Source: a virus. From it: 34,632 nt of DNA. The stretch lies in the IMG/VR virus record IMGVR_UViG_3300027917_000106, positions 1-34,632 of that record, one strand, 5' to 3'. This document shows, piece by piece, positions 26,563 through 32,945 of the stretch (position 1 is the stretch's first letter; every line of letters starts with the position of its first letter). A program made the position numbers and the translations under genes. The notes under the pieces were generated by a model. The model was not told the origin of the DNA, did not search any database, and was given only the letters and a program-made list of their open reading frames with translations.

Positions 26563-26924
26563 CCGACCACCTCCCAGTCCCTCAGGTCTATTTCGCGCCC
26601 ATCTGCTGTCATTACCCTTCTGGGCTCATTGTCCTTCGGCTCCTCTTCTATGTTAATCTCTGCCATCGTGTCTTCCATGGCCCTAAGCTGGATATCGTGA
26701 GATTTCCTAAGCGACTCTGCCCGAACAGCCATTTCCGTATTCTCGGCCTTGATCATCTGCATGGCATACTTGTTAGTTCTTTCGTAAGAAGCCAAAAGAT
26801 CTAACGTAGATTTTGTCATACGCTCAATCCGCCTGTCAGTCACCACAAGCAACACGCAACACAAGAGAAACATAGCAATAACAGAAATCGTAATAACAAC
26901 CTCAGGCGTCAAAAAGGTCATCAT
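26559..26924 (-). CDS. Membrane-anchored coiled-coil protein (121 aa)
   Basis: GAGG lies before the first ATG; the start overlaps the terminase 3' end by 23 bases. A single membrane span covers residues about 8-28 (VVITISVIAMFLLCCVLLVV), followed by a long charged helix (RIERMTKSTLDLLASYERTN through HDIQLRAMEDTMAEINIEEE) and a short tail. The topology resembles an i-spanin or a membrane tether, but the position in the packaging module is odd for a lysis gene. The function is unknown. Confidence 0.6.
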   Translation of the reverse strand: MMTFLTPEVVITISVIAMFLLCCVLLVVTDRRIERMTKSTLDLLASYERTNKYAMQMIKAENTEMAVRAESLRKSHDIQLRAMEDTMAEINIEEEPKDNEPRRVMTADGREIDLRDWEVVG

Positions 26925-28767
26925 CAGTTGTCCTCATCTCCCTGTGAATGTCGACCCACTCTTCATTGTAGGCCTCAGAGATTTTAGGCCTCTCGTTCTC
27001 ATACGGAATGAACGCATGAGGTGCGGCCACAGCAGTGGCACATCCGATAACTAAACTCATAACTCGGTCATCATGAGCGCCAGTAGCGCCACCAAAACGA
27101 GTATGTGTTCCCTTGTCAGATCTTTCTTGTTCATATGCTGTCATCTCACGGATAGTTGCCGAACACGGAATTGTAATGGCCCGATCTTTAACGAATCGTT
27201 GCAGGGATGAAATCATAAACGGTTTAGTCCGCACATTAGTCTCAACACCCAGCTTCCCCGCAAGCCGATGTTTTGCCTGGGCATGATTGGATTCGTCTCG
27301 GAAGATATTCCAATATGCATAATCTTGACGAAGCTTGAGCATTGTCGCTTCGCCAAAACCACCAGTGAGCTCGATGCTAACAAGGGCAGAATTATAAAAG
27401 ACTGCTAGCTTAAATAACTCTTCAGCGTAGTCCAAAGGGTTGACCCAACCATGGTACTGGGCCACCAAGTCCAAAGTAACATTAGTTCCGTAGTGAGTAA
27501 CCTTAAGAACAGACGCAGCACTGGCATCTCCGTCAGTGAGCCCACGAGCAGTATCAACACCTATGATGTAATCCGCGCCAACCGCCGGTGTCTCCCAGAT
27601 GCGTAATGGGCCTGCATCATGGGGGTCAAATTCGAGGTAGCGCCTCTCCAGCTCTTCCTCAAGAACAATGTCACCAGTAATCCTCAAATGCCCTCGGTCC
27701 GGAGGCTTCGCCTCTTCCAGCATTTCTGCCAACACCTGGCGATCAAACACAGGATTCTTGGCTAGCGCTGCCGGCTTCCCGTAGATTCTTGCCTGAATCT
27801 CAAAATAATCTAAAAGCTTTACCTCTTCGTCGATGTCTTCTTTGTTAACCAGGCCAGCATCATACATGCTGATTTGATGCATGCTAACAATTGGTCTGCC
27901 ACGAGAATCTAGGTTTTCCGGCGGCCCATTTTCATAGAGTTTCGCGAGGACTCTTTGTTCCCACGCCTCCGGCCCATGTAGCGGCGTACCAGTGACAATG
28001 AAACTAGAGTTCTTAACATTGATAAGACGGATACGGGCTTCCGAGAAGAATTCTTCCGGTATGTGTTCATCAAAGTGTCCAAGATTGTACTGGGCTCCTT
28101 GTAGAACATCTACGCCCCCTTCGTCGGAAAAGAGTGTTATCTCAGCTTTCTTATGCTTACAGCTTTGAGCCTTTCCGGCCTCGGCACAATTGGGACAAGC
28201 AATTTTTAGAACTTTGGTTTTCTCACTGTAGTGATTGAACCACTTGCCGCCAATAGGGAACATTGGGGTTAGAGGGTTCCGGGCTTCTGGCTCACCCCGA
28301 AGCATCTTGGCCTCAAAGACTCGATGGCCATACTTCGTATACGCCAAACCAATAATAAACGTAGCTATTTTATTTGTTCTTGGGTCCGGGAATTTTCTCC
28401 ACTTATGTTGCCCTGTCGCCACAAAATAATGTTCAGCATACCCACTCATAGTCTTACTGGTTCTATTCCCAGCACGGAAGTATCGAATAAAAGCAGGAGA
28501 CTTATGAAAATCCAAACTTACATCATGGGCAGGTCGGTACAGGATCATAGGATCTGCCTCGACACGTCTATCATACTCGTCGTAAAGCTTTTTCCATTCC
28601 CTTACCCACGGATTGAACCACGGCAATTGATCTCTTTGCGCCTGAGTCAAGGACTTCGCAGCCGCAGCAACCTCTTGGGAGTACGCAAGGAAGTTCTCCT
28701 CTTTCTCCTTAACCTTGGCCGCTTTCGCTATTTCGCGGCCATGCTGCATGGCTTCGTTAGAGTTCAC
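26902..28767 (-). CDS. terL: Terminase large subunit (ATPase-nuclease, 621 aa)
   Basis: Packages DNA into the prohead and cuts the concatemer. A deviant Walker A, RAGNRTSKT (residues 98-106), and Walker B, GHFDEH (230-235, Asp233/Glu234), are followed by the coupling motif IVTGTP (257-262). The nuclease domain carries IGVDTARG (402-409), ELTGG (466-470) and GAHDDR (563-568), the acidic triad of the RNase H-like fold. A CPNC...C-x-H cluster at 191-205 between Walker A and B may bind zinc. The start is GTG, overlapping the upstream TGA by four bases; an ATG six codons later is an alternative. Confidence 0.92.
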   Translation of the reverse strand: MNSNEAMQHGREIAKAAKVKEKEENFLAYSQEVAAAAKSLTQAQRDQLPWFNPWVREWKKLYDEYDRRVEADPMILYRPAHDVSLDFHKSPAFIRYFRAGNRTSKTMSGYAEHYFVATGQHKWRKFPDPRTNKIATFIIGLAYTKYGHRVFEAKMLRGEPEARNPLTPMFPIGGKWFNHYSEKTKVLKIACPNCAEAGKAQSCKHKKAEITLFSDEGGVDVLQGAQYNLGHFDEHIPEEFFSEARIRLINVKNSSFIVTGTPLHGPEAWEQRVLAKLYENGPPENLDSRGRPIVSMHQISMYDAGLVNKEDIDEEVKLLDYFEIQARIYGKPAALAKNPVFDRQVLAEMLEEAKPPDRGHLRITGDIVLEEELERRYLEFDPHDAGPLRIWETPAVGADYIIGVDTARGLTDGDASAASVLKVTHYGTNVTLDLVAQYHGWVNPLDYAEELFKLAVFYNSALVSIELTGGFGEATMLKLRQDYAYWNIFRDESNHAQAKHRLAGKLGVETNVRTKPFMISSLQRFVKDRAITIPCSATIREMTAYEQERSDKGTHTRFGGATGAHDDRVMSLVIGCATAVAAPHAFIPYENERPKISEAYNEEWVDIHREMRTTDDDLFDA

Positions 28768-29078
28768 TTGCGTTTCTTCTTAGTGACCTTCTTCTTGGTG
28801 ACCTTCTTCTTGGCCTTGGGCTTCGGTTTAGCCTTAGGCGGCTTAGAGGCAGGCATGGGAGTTTCTACCTTTGTGGCTTCACGGTATATGATTTTCGGAG
28901 GCGGGGGCTCTGAGTAAAGCTCTTTGCCCTTCTCCATAATGACCCCATCATCCCTGTTCAAAAGGCAAATCAAATACCGACCAAGCGCAACCACCTGGTC
29001 ATCGGCATCCTTTTGGAACAAGGAAGAGACCTTCACCTTATTACCGGAAGGCTCAAGAATAAGTGATAGCTTACTCAT
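28764..29078 (-). CDS. Small protein with lysine-rich tail, tandem paralogue 2 (104 aa)
   Basis: Begins MSKLSLILEPSGNKVKVSSL, clearly related to MSKLTLILETVPNGTVRASY of the adjacent upstream gene. It ends with a basic repeat (KAKKKVTKKKVTKKKRK), encoded by two perfect 15-base units at 28783-28812. The N-terminal half is a small beta/alpha domain; the middle is proline-rich. The tail resembles histone-H1 or nucleoid-type DNA-binding tails. It is coupled to the terminase (four-base overlap), so a DNA-packaging accessory role is possible but unproven. Confidence 0.65.
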   Translation of the reverse strand: MSKLSLILEPSGNKVKVSSLFQKDADDQVVALGRYLICLLNRDDGVIMEKGKELYSEPPPPKIIYREATKVETPMPASKPPKAKPKPKAKKKVTKKKVTKKKRK

Positions 29079-29415
29079 CGGTTACTTTCTTAGTGACTCT
29101 TTTAACGACTTTCCTGACGACCTTCTTTGCCGCAGGCTCCGGAGGTACTGCCTCTGGTTTGGCCCTAGCTGGCTCAGAGGGGGGAGGGGGAACTTCTTCC
29201 GGGGAGAGTTCAGGCTCGGGTTCGACTTTTGCCCTGGGTGGCTCCGGCAAGGAATGAAGCTCCTTGCAAGTGACGCTGCCATCTTGAGCAAAAAACGCCA
29301 ATAAGCTCTTTTTGAGTGATTGTACATGGTCGTCCCCCTCGACCTGTTCTTCGTAGTAACTTGCCCTGACTGTACCGTTTGGCACAGTTTCGAGTATTAG
29401 AGTTAGTTTGCTCAT
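29071..29415 (-). CDS. Small protein with lysine-rich tail, tandem paralogue 1 (114 aa)
   Basis: AAGGAAGAACTA precedes the ATG. The N-terminal 55 residues match the following paralogue in pattern (LILE...V..S...........V..L...L...), then an acidic Pro/Glu linker (EPEPELSPEEVPPPPSE) leads to a basic tail (KKVVRKVVKRVTKKV). It overlaps the next start by eight bases. This is probably a gene duplication followed by linker divergence. The role is unknown; nucleic-acid contact is inferred from the tail. Confidence 0.65.
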   Translation of the reverse strand: MSKLTLILETVPNGTVRASYYEEQVEGDDHVQSLKKSLLAFFAQDGSVTCKELHSLPEPPRAKVEPEPELSPEEVPPPPSEPARAKPEAVPPEPAAKKVVRKVVKRVTKKVTDE

Positions 29416-29431
29416 TAGTTCTTCCTTGTTG

Positions 29432-29818
29432 TTAGGTTCCGCAGATAGCTACGAGGCACTCGCAGGCCGCAGTATCTGCGGTAAGGATCAAGTCGTCGGC
29501 GACAGTGACATCAATATTTGATAGTGCGATAAAACCGAGGGCATTCACCTTGACAGTGTTTGCATCCGTATCACTCGAAAACTGCACGTCAACAAAGTTA
29601 GTAGCATCCAAGTTCCACACACAGATTGCTGTCACTGAGGCAAAGTGTCCCAGGTCAACCGTGTTACCGCCAGTGTCTGCTTGGATTTCTCTATATTCCC
29701 ATTCATCAGGAGTAAGCGCAGTTGGCGACGTTAGGTTGTTCGTATCTATAGTAGGTTCTGAGTAGTCAGAGTTTTTTGAGTAAAGAAATCTTGCACTAAC
29801 TTTTGCGTAATCAGTCAT
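29432..29818 (-). CDS. Small beta-sandwich virion protein (128 aa)
   Basis: GGTGAG precedes the ATG, which overlaps the upstream gene by eight bases. Strands repeat (ASVTAICVWNLDATNFVDVQ, VKVNALGFIALSNIDVTV, DDLILTADTAACECLVAICG) with a C-terminal cysteine-containing strand. The pattern fits small phage head-decoration or head-completion domains with an NLDATNFV-type core. A similar fold is suggested for the exported protein at 5871-6263. The exact role is not known. Confidence 0.6.
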   Translation of the reverse strand: MTDYAKVSARFLYSKNSDYSEPTIDTNNLTSPTALTPDEWEYREIQADTGGNTVDLGHFASVTAICVWNLDATNFVDVQFSSDTDANTVKVNALGFIALSNIDVTVADDLILTADTAACECLVAICGT

Positions 29819-30320
29819 GACTCACCAGCTCTTCAAAGTGGTTGCGGGCATACTTCTTATGGAAGATGCCGGTTAGAGGTGCGGATTTGTCTTGTGCGGT
29901 AGAGTGAGTAAATGGGTGTCCACCCTTAGGACCGTAGCTTCTTTTTCTTGGGGTTCTTACAATCCTTTTTGAGGCAAACATCGACAAGAGGTCGTCCACA
30001 GATTCTTCAGTCGTTGTGGGCTCTTTAGGTTTTTCAATTACTTTTGTGCCGACAAGACCGTAGGCTTTTGCTTCCAATTCGATGAGCTTGATGATGTCCT
30101 TGTCTAAGGTGATAGAGCCCTGCCTCACGCCTTCGAGCCAGGCCTTAATCGTCTCCGCCTTATTGGCATCTGTCTTATTAGGCAGTGTGCGGACATCAAT
30201 AGGCTGCCAACCACGGCTCAGGAGGTAAGCCTCGTCATCCAGCCCCAACGGTACATTAACATACAGACGCTTTGGCCTGTCATTGTCAGGCACACGGGGC
30301 CATTGTCCCCAATTGGCCAC
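29811..30320 (-). CDS. Candidate terminase small subunit or packaging accessory (169 aa)
   Basis: The start is GTG at 30320, the first possible start after an in-frame stop, with no clear Shine-Dalgarno sequence. The GTG lies inside an 8-bp inverted repeat. A helical core (KAETIKAWLEGVRQGSITLD then KDIIKLIELEAKAYGL) resembles helices of small terminases, and the C-terminus is basic (RTPRKRSYGPKGGH). It is three genes before the large terminase. No helix-turn-helix could be assigned with certainty, so this is a positional and compositional call. Confidence 0.45.
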   Translation of the reverse strand: MANWGQWPRVPDNDRPKRLYVNVPLGLDDEAYLLSRGWQPIDVRTLPNKTDANKAETIKAWLEGVRQGSITLDKDIIKLIELEAKAYGLVGTKVIEKPKEPTTTEESVDDLLSMFASKRIVRTPRKRSYGPKGGHPFTHSTAQDKSAPLTGIFHKKYARNHFEELVSHD

Positions 30321-30344
30321 GTGCTTAGGATATATGTAAGCACG
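30320..30344. repeat. 8-bp inverted repeat covering the GTG start at 30320
   Basis: CGTGCTTA at 30320-30327 and TAAGCACG at 30337-30344 are perfect arms around nine bases. On the minus strand the hairpin holds the start codon of the gene at 29811-30320 in its stem base, so it could regulate initiation. The GCTTA-N9-TAAGC core matches the site near 23428. Confidence 0.6.
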
Positions 30345-30361
30345 CTATTTGACCAGTATTA

Positions 30362-30568
30362 TTAAAAACGGTGCGGGAAAGGTGGCCGAGGGGGTAATTT
30401 CTCCTCTGGGGGGTCGTCAAAGAAGATATCTATTAAATTCAGTGTTTCCATGCAGCTATGGCAGTACACTTCCCTTTCCCTCTTTTTGCATTTATCCCGT
30501 ACTACCTCGTACAAAGGTGTATTCCTCTCATTCGCACCACATAACCGGCAAGGCCCCAATACCTTCAT
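30362..30568 (-). CDS. Small zinc-finger protein (68 aa)
   Basis: The start is ATG 30568 (MKVLGPC), five bases after GGAGG; a longer frame from 30610 lacks such a site. Cys7/Cys10 (CRLC) and Cys36/Cys39 (CHSC), with Cys27 between, suggest a zinc ribbon. The tail is acidic then proline-rich. It follows the structured non-coding stretch. It could bind nucleic acid or a host protein. Confidence 0.6.
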   Translation of the reverse strand: MKVLGPCRLCGANERNTPLYEVVRDKCKKREREVYCHSCMETLNLIDIFFDDPPEEKLPPRPPFPHRF

Positions 30569-30628
30569 TTGGCCTCCGTATGGACGGGCCCGGACAGGGG
30601 AGTCGGGCACCGCCTATTACAGTATGGC

Positions 30629-30960
30629 ATACACAGGGGGGTTGCCTAGATGTGTCTTTTGTAGAGACAAGGTGTGCGATTTGGCCTTGCCAAATCCCCC
30701 ACACAAGGCTCCGCCCTGCTGTGCCTGATAAGGACTTATACCTGCAGGGCGGAGTACCCAGCCTTGCCATGGCGCTGCTGGGTGGGTACCTGGCGTAAGT
30801 TCCCGGTTACACCAGGGGAATTAATGGCAACGTTCTCGGCTTCGACGTAGGTCCTTACGAGACTGCCACGAGGCGATCAACCCCCGCTGCTCTTTCGGTG
30901 CCCCAGTAGCCGAAGCAGAAAACGCGCCACCCAGCCGCCGAAGTGACTGGGGGGATTGAT
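30629..30960 (-). ncRNA. Candidate structured RNA, unknown class
   Basis: This stretch of about 330 bases has no convincing gene but contains at least eight successive stems. Read on the minus strand: 30960-30950 with 30885-30876 (ten pairs, one bulge) enclosing 30918-30910/30898-30887; 30867-30862/30831-30826; 30816-30807/30798-30789 (ten pairs, one U-G); 30783-30777/30762-30756; 30754-30744/30719-30709 (eleven perfect pairs); 30704-30700/30676-30672 extending 30696-30689/30685-30678 (eight pairs, loop of three); 30669-30665/30657-30653. G-U pairs in two stems fit only the minus-strand transcript. It resembles no RNA family I can name. Confidence 0.45.
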
Positions 30961-30963
30961 ATA

Positions 30964-31149
30964 TTATTGCCCTTGTAGCTGCGAATCGTCAACAAAAGAA
31001 AGTACCGGGGCCCCACAGATAACACAAAGTAAATGGGTAGTGTTGCATTCACAATTCGGGTCCTCACATGAGGAAGATTGGATATCAACATCCATCCATT
31101 TGTTACAGGGGAAGCAATAAAAACTGGCCCTATCAGTATCTATAAGCAT
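30964..31149 (-). CDS. Small zinc-binding protein (61 aa)
   Basis: The ATG overlaps the end of the upstream gene by ten bases. Cysteines at 12/15 (CFPC), 28, 33/35 (CEC) and 42/45 (CVIC) suggest one or two zinc sites. It ends immediately before the structured non-coding stretch. The Shine-Dalgarno sequence (AAGGA) is rather far upstream, so coupling is likely. The function is unknown. Confidence 0.55.
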   Translation of the reverse strand: MLIDTDRASFYCFPCNKWMDVDIQSSSCEDPNCECNTTHLLCVICGAPVLSFVDDSQLQGQ

Positions 31150-31634
31150 TGGTGCTTTTTCCTTATATGCCGCAGGTACGGGGTTTTTTGGAAGGCAACA
31201 GAAGAAATTCGGATTGAGCCATCGTTGAGGTCTTCAACCCATTTTGCTTTCAACCAGACCTCTGCTCCGTAGGCCTGGACCTTGGCGCCGCCGCGTTCCG
31301 TGAGTTCGAGGACTTTTCCTTTGGTGCGGATACAGGGGCCGCCGACACCGGTGGTAGTTCCCTGAGAGGGGGACATATGGTCGTGGTCTGGACTGAGGGC
31401 TTTGCGGAGGTTTTCAGCTATCAATTCTCCCGGGGAATAGAAAGAGCCCTTGTAGCCGACCTCGACGGTGTGTACGGTGTTTTTGCGTTTTTGCTTGGTG
31501 GTGTGGATTTTGACGCCGCTTTCGGTGCGGCCTCTTCCGGCGGTGTCTTTTGCCCCAGAGCCGCTAAGGGATTCTAGCGAATTTCGGTTTAGTTTTTGGA
31601 GGCGTTTGATGTGGCGCCGTGGGGCTTCGCTCAT
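31140..31634 (-). CDS. Hypothetical basic protein (164 aa), possibly leaderless
   Basis: The N-terminal 60 residues are strongly basic (RRHIKRLQKLNRNS, TTKQKRKNTVHTV). The C-terminal part is beta-rich (GKVLELTERGGAKVQAYGAE, VWLKAKWVEDLNDG). No catalytic motif is recognised. There is no Shine-Dalgarno sequence before the ATG, but a promoter-like TTTACA-N18-TACCAT ends five bases before it. It is the first gene after the palindrome-rich gap, so it may answer to regulators binding there. RNA or DNA binding is inferred from composition. Confidence 0.6.
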   Translation of the reverse strand: MSEAPRRHIKRLQKLNRNSLESLSGSGAKDTAGRGRTESGVKIHTTKQKRKNTVHTVEVGYKGSFYSPGELIAENLRKALSPDHDHMSPSQGTTTGVGGPCIRTKGKVLELTERGGAKVQAYGAEVWLKAKWVEDLNDGSIRISSVAFQKTPYLRHIRKKHQCL

Positions 31635-31639
31635 GAGGT

Positions 31640-31669
31640 ATGGTACACGGGAGTGTAGGGGTGTGTAAA
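31640..31669 (-). promoter_or_regulatory. Sigma-70-like promoter candidate
   Basis: On the minus strand TTTACA (31669-31664) and TACCAT (31645-31640) are 18 bases apart. The -10 ends five bases before the ATG at 31634, so transcription would begin at or next to the start codon, giving a leaderless message. Only four of six -10 bases match the consensus. Confidence 0.3.
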
Positions 31670-31776
31670 GGACGGAGGTTGCGCGAAAGGACTTAATGGG
31701 TATGTATGGGGTCCCCGTTAACGAAATCCGAAGGTACCCTATGGGGGGTAGTACCGGCGAATCCGAATCCAGGCTC

Positions 31777-31953
31777 GCCAGCCTCGGCTGGCTCGCGCTA
31801 TGACATGGATGTCATAGTGGGGTGACAAATTTTGTCACTGAACAGATGGGGGGTATGAAATTATTGCGTACTTTGGGCTGCTGTTTTGACAAAATGTCAC
31901 AAATGACGCAGTGCGTCTGACAAAATGTCACACACAATAACGCAGCGCGTTAT
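31777..31953. repeat. Array of seven palindromes with two alternating motifs
   Basis: In order: GCCAGCC-tc-GGCTGGC (31777-31792); CTATGACAT-gg-ATGTCATAG (31798-31817); GTGACAA-att-TTGTCAC (31822-31838); TGACA-aaa-TGTCA (31887-31899); GACGCA-g-TGCGTC (31905-31917); TGACA-aaa-TGTCA (31918-31930); ATAACGC-agc-GCGTTAT (31937-31953). The last four form two tandem composite units. TGACA half-sites recur at spacings of 22, 64 and 31 bases, close to whole helical turns. Likely binding sites for a dimeric regulator or initiator. Confidence 0.8.
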
Positions 31954-32070
31954 CCCCCTCTCAAGTGTAGGGCGCTGTAAGTATGGGTATATATTGGACT
32001 ATCCGGATGCGCGCCGAGATCAGATATTTCCTGTAGTGCATCTCTTCAAGAGTGGGACTTTTTTCCCCAC

Positions 32071-32400
32071 TCACTTTGCCAAAATGTCACTTTTTGACTT
32101 TTTGTCACTGCGGTTGTTGAACTTCTCACGACATCTATCCGAGCAGAATTTCTTGGCATTTCTCTTGAGCATCGGTTTGTCACATTCTGCACACTTCTTT
32201 GCCTCTTCTTCCCATCTCTCAATCACCGCTACCCGCATCTGGGCAGCACATTCAATATAGCCATCAAGTCTTTCCTTCTTAGGGCTATCCTGGGTCAGAT
32301 CTTTAGCCCTATTTGCCTCTTCGCGTAAATTGTCCAGCCCGGCCAAGAACCACTCATACGAGTCCCACCTGCCCATCTTCCTGTCGCTGCTCTCCGGCAT
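32071..32400 (-). CDS. Zinc-knuckle protein with C-terminal CxxC...CxxxC (109 aa)
   Basis: The N-terminal 60 residues are helical; CAEC (70-73) and CSDRC (86-90) form a treble-clef-like zinc site in a basic context (KPMLKRNAKKF). The ATG at 32400 has GGGGAAG close upstream; ATG 32376 is an alternative that would reduce the 47-base overlap with the nuclease gene. The 3' end carries TGTCAC half-sites like those of the adjacent palindrome array. The role is probably nucleic-acid binding. Confidence 0.6.
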   Translation of the reverse strand: MPESSDRKMGRWDSYEWFLAGLDNLREEANRAKDLTQDSPKKERLDGYIECAAQMRVAVIERWEEEAKKCAECDKPMLKRNAKKFCSDRCREKFNNRSDKKSKSDILAK

Positions 32401-32740
32401 TCTTCCCCGTCAACTCATCCCTAATCGCCCTAAACGCAGTAATCAAACCTGCAAAATCGCTTAGGGTCATTGTTACATACGCACCGTGCTCGCCCTTACT
32501 CCTGGTCACCAACACGGGCACTTCATCTCCCTTACAATACTTAACCTTAATCTCTTTTACGTAATAGTGATGCCTCCATGGTCTCGTTCTGTATTTGCAG
32601 TCAACCTTCCAAGGAAAATCTTTAACGCTCACATCATGATCTTCAACCGCCCAGTTTAAACTCCTTTTAAGGTTTCTCTCACCGCCCAACCTCCTTGCAA
32701 CCTCACGCTCTAGGTCTTTCCACGCCTGTGACTTAGCCAT
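32354..32740 (-). CDS. PD-(D/E)XK-like nuclease, possibly Holliday-junction resolvase type (128 aa)
   Basis: The start KSQAWKDLEREVARRLGG resembles archaeal-type Hjc and VRR-like enzymes, where an early Glu (Glu11) sits on the first helix. EDHD (33-36) is followed by WKVDCKYR (44-51), giving the D-x-K core (Asp47, Lys49). The size suits a single nuclease domain acting on branched or concatemeric DNA before packaging. GAGG lies seven bases before the ATG. A 13-codon leader ORF overlaps the start. Activity and substrate are inferred from motif spacing. Confidence 0.5.
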   Translation of the reverse strand: MAKSQAWKDLEREVARRLGGERNLKRSLNWAVEDHDVSVKDFPWKVDCKYRTRPWRHHYYVKEIKVKYCKGDEVPVLVTRSKGEHGAYVTMTLSDFAGLITAFRAIRDELTGKNAGEQRQEDGQVGLV

Positions 32741-32774
32741 TCATGTCCTCAACCAACTCATCTATGGTCATCAT
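32733..32774 (-). CDS. Possible 13-residue leader peptide
   Basis: ATGATG at 32774 opens a 13-codon frame (MMTIDELVEDMNG) whose TAA overlaps the nuclease start as ATGGCTAA. GAGGG lies right before the first ATG, which is close. It may serve to couple nuclease translation to the upstream gene; it may equally be chance. Confidence 0.22.
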   Translation of the reverse strand: MMTIDELVEDMNG

Positions 32775-32777
32775 CCC

Positions 32778-32945
32778 TCACTTACTCGCCAAACAATCAC
32801 CATCTGTGTTGTACCCATCATACGCCCACTCACACTCTTCAACCCAAGGACAACCATCACAGGTCCAATCAACCTTACTCAGGTCTCCACGCTTCCGGAC
32901 CCACTCTTCGTGCTCCTTTTTGTATCGGTACAATTCTTCCCTCAC
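32778..32945 (-). CDS. Small zinc-finger-like protein, GTG start (55 aa)
   Basis: GTG 32945 is preceded by GGGGGTGATCA. The product is charged at the N-terminus (REELYRYKKEHEEWVRKRG) and carries CDGC, CEWAYDG and a late CLASK cysteine. It overlaps the upstream gene by 71 bases. GTG start and size make it easy to miss. The function is unknown; cysteine spacing suggests metal binding. Confidence 0.5.
   Translation of the reverse strand: MREELYRYKKEHEEWVRKRGDLSKVDWTCDGCPWVEECEWAYDGYNTDGDCLASK

Larger units (their letters stand above)
31635..32070. other. Palindrome-rich non-coding region
   Basis: No credible gene was found in 436 bases. From right to left it holds a hairpin at 32072-32050 (GAGTGGG/CCCACTC, no T-tail) and an AT-rich patch near 31985-31996 (gtatatattgg). 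The dense palindrome array at 31777-31953 follows, then a promoter-like pair next to the gene at 31634. It separates the dense zinc-protein cluster from the rest of the minus-strand genes. Confidence 0.65.

Noticed and set aside
30528-30770. Minus-strand 80-codon frame inside the stem-rich gap
   Set aside because: Begins inside a stem, overlaps the zinc gene start, and its sequence is Cys/Pro/Gly noise with no Shine-Dalgarno sequence.
30349-30798. Plus-strand 149-codon frame over the small zinc gene and the structured gap
   Set aside because: No ribosome site, odd composition, opposite strand to all neighbours, and it covers both a better minus-strand gene and the stem-rich region.
30629-30960. 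tRNA, group I or group II intron in the stem-rich gap
   Set aside because: No cloverleaf with a T-loop consensus, no recognisable intron core or domain V, and no split gene on the two sides.
31886-31915. TTGACA at 31886-31891 as a plus-strand promoter -35
   Set aside because: No acceptable -10 follows at 16-19 bases, and the downstream plus strand has no genes.
31887-31953. CRISPR-like repeat array
   Set aside because: Only two copies of each motif, palindromic, separated by about 31-34 bases with no unique spacers of usual length and no cas genes.
32050-32072. Hairpin GAGTGGG/CCCACTC as a terminator
   Set aside because: The T/A-run lies in the loop, and no T-tract follows the stem on the minus strand.
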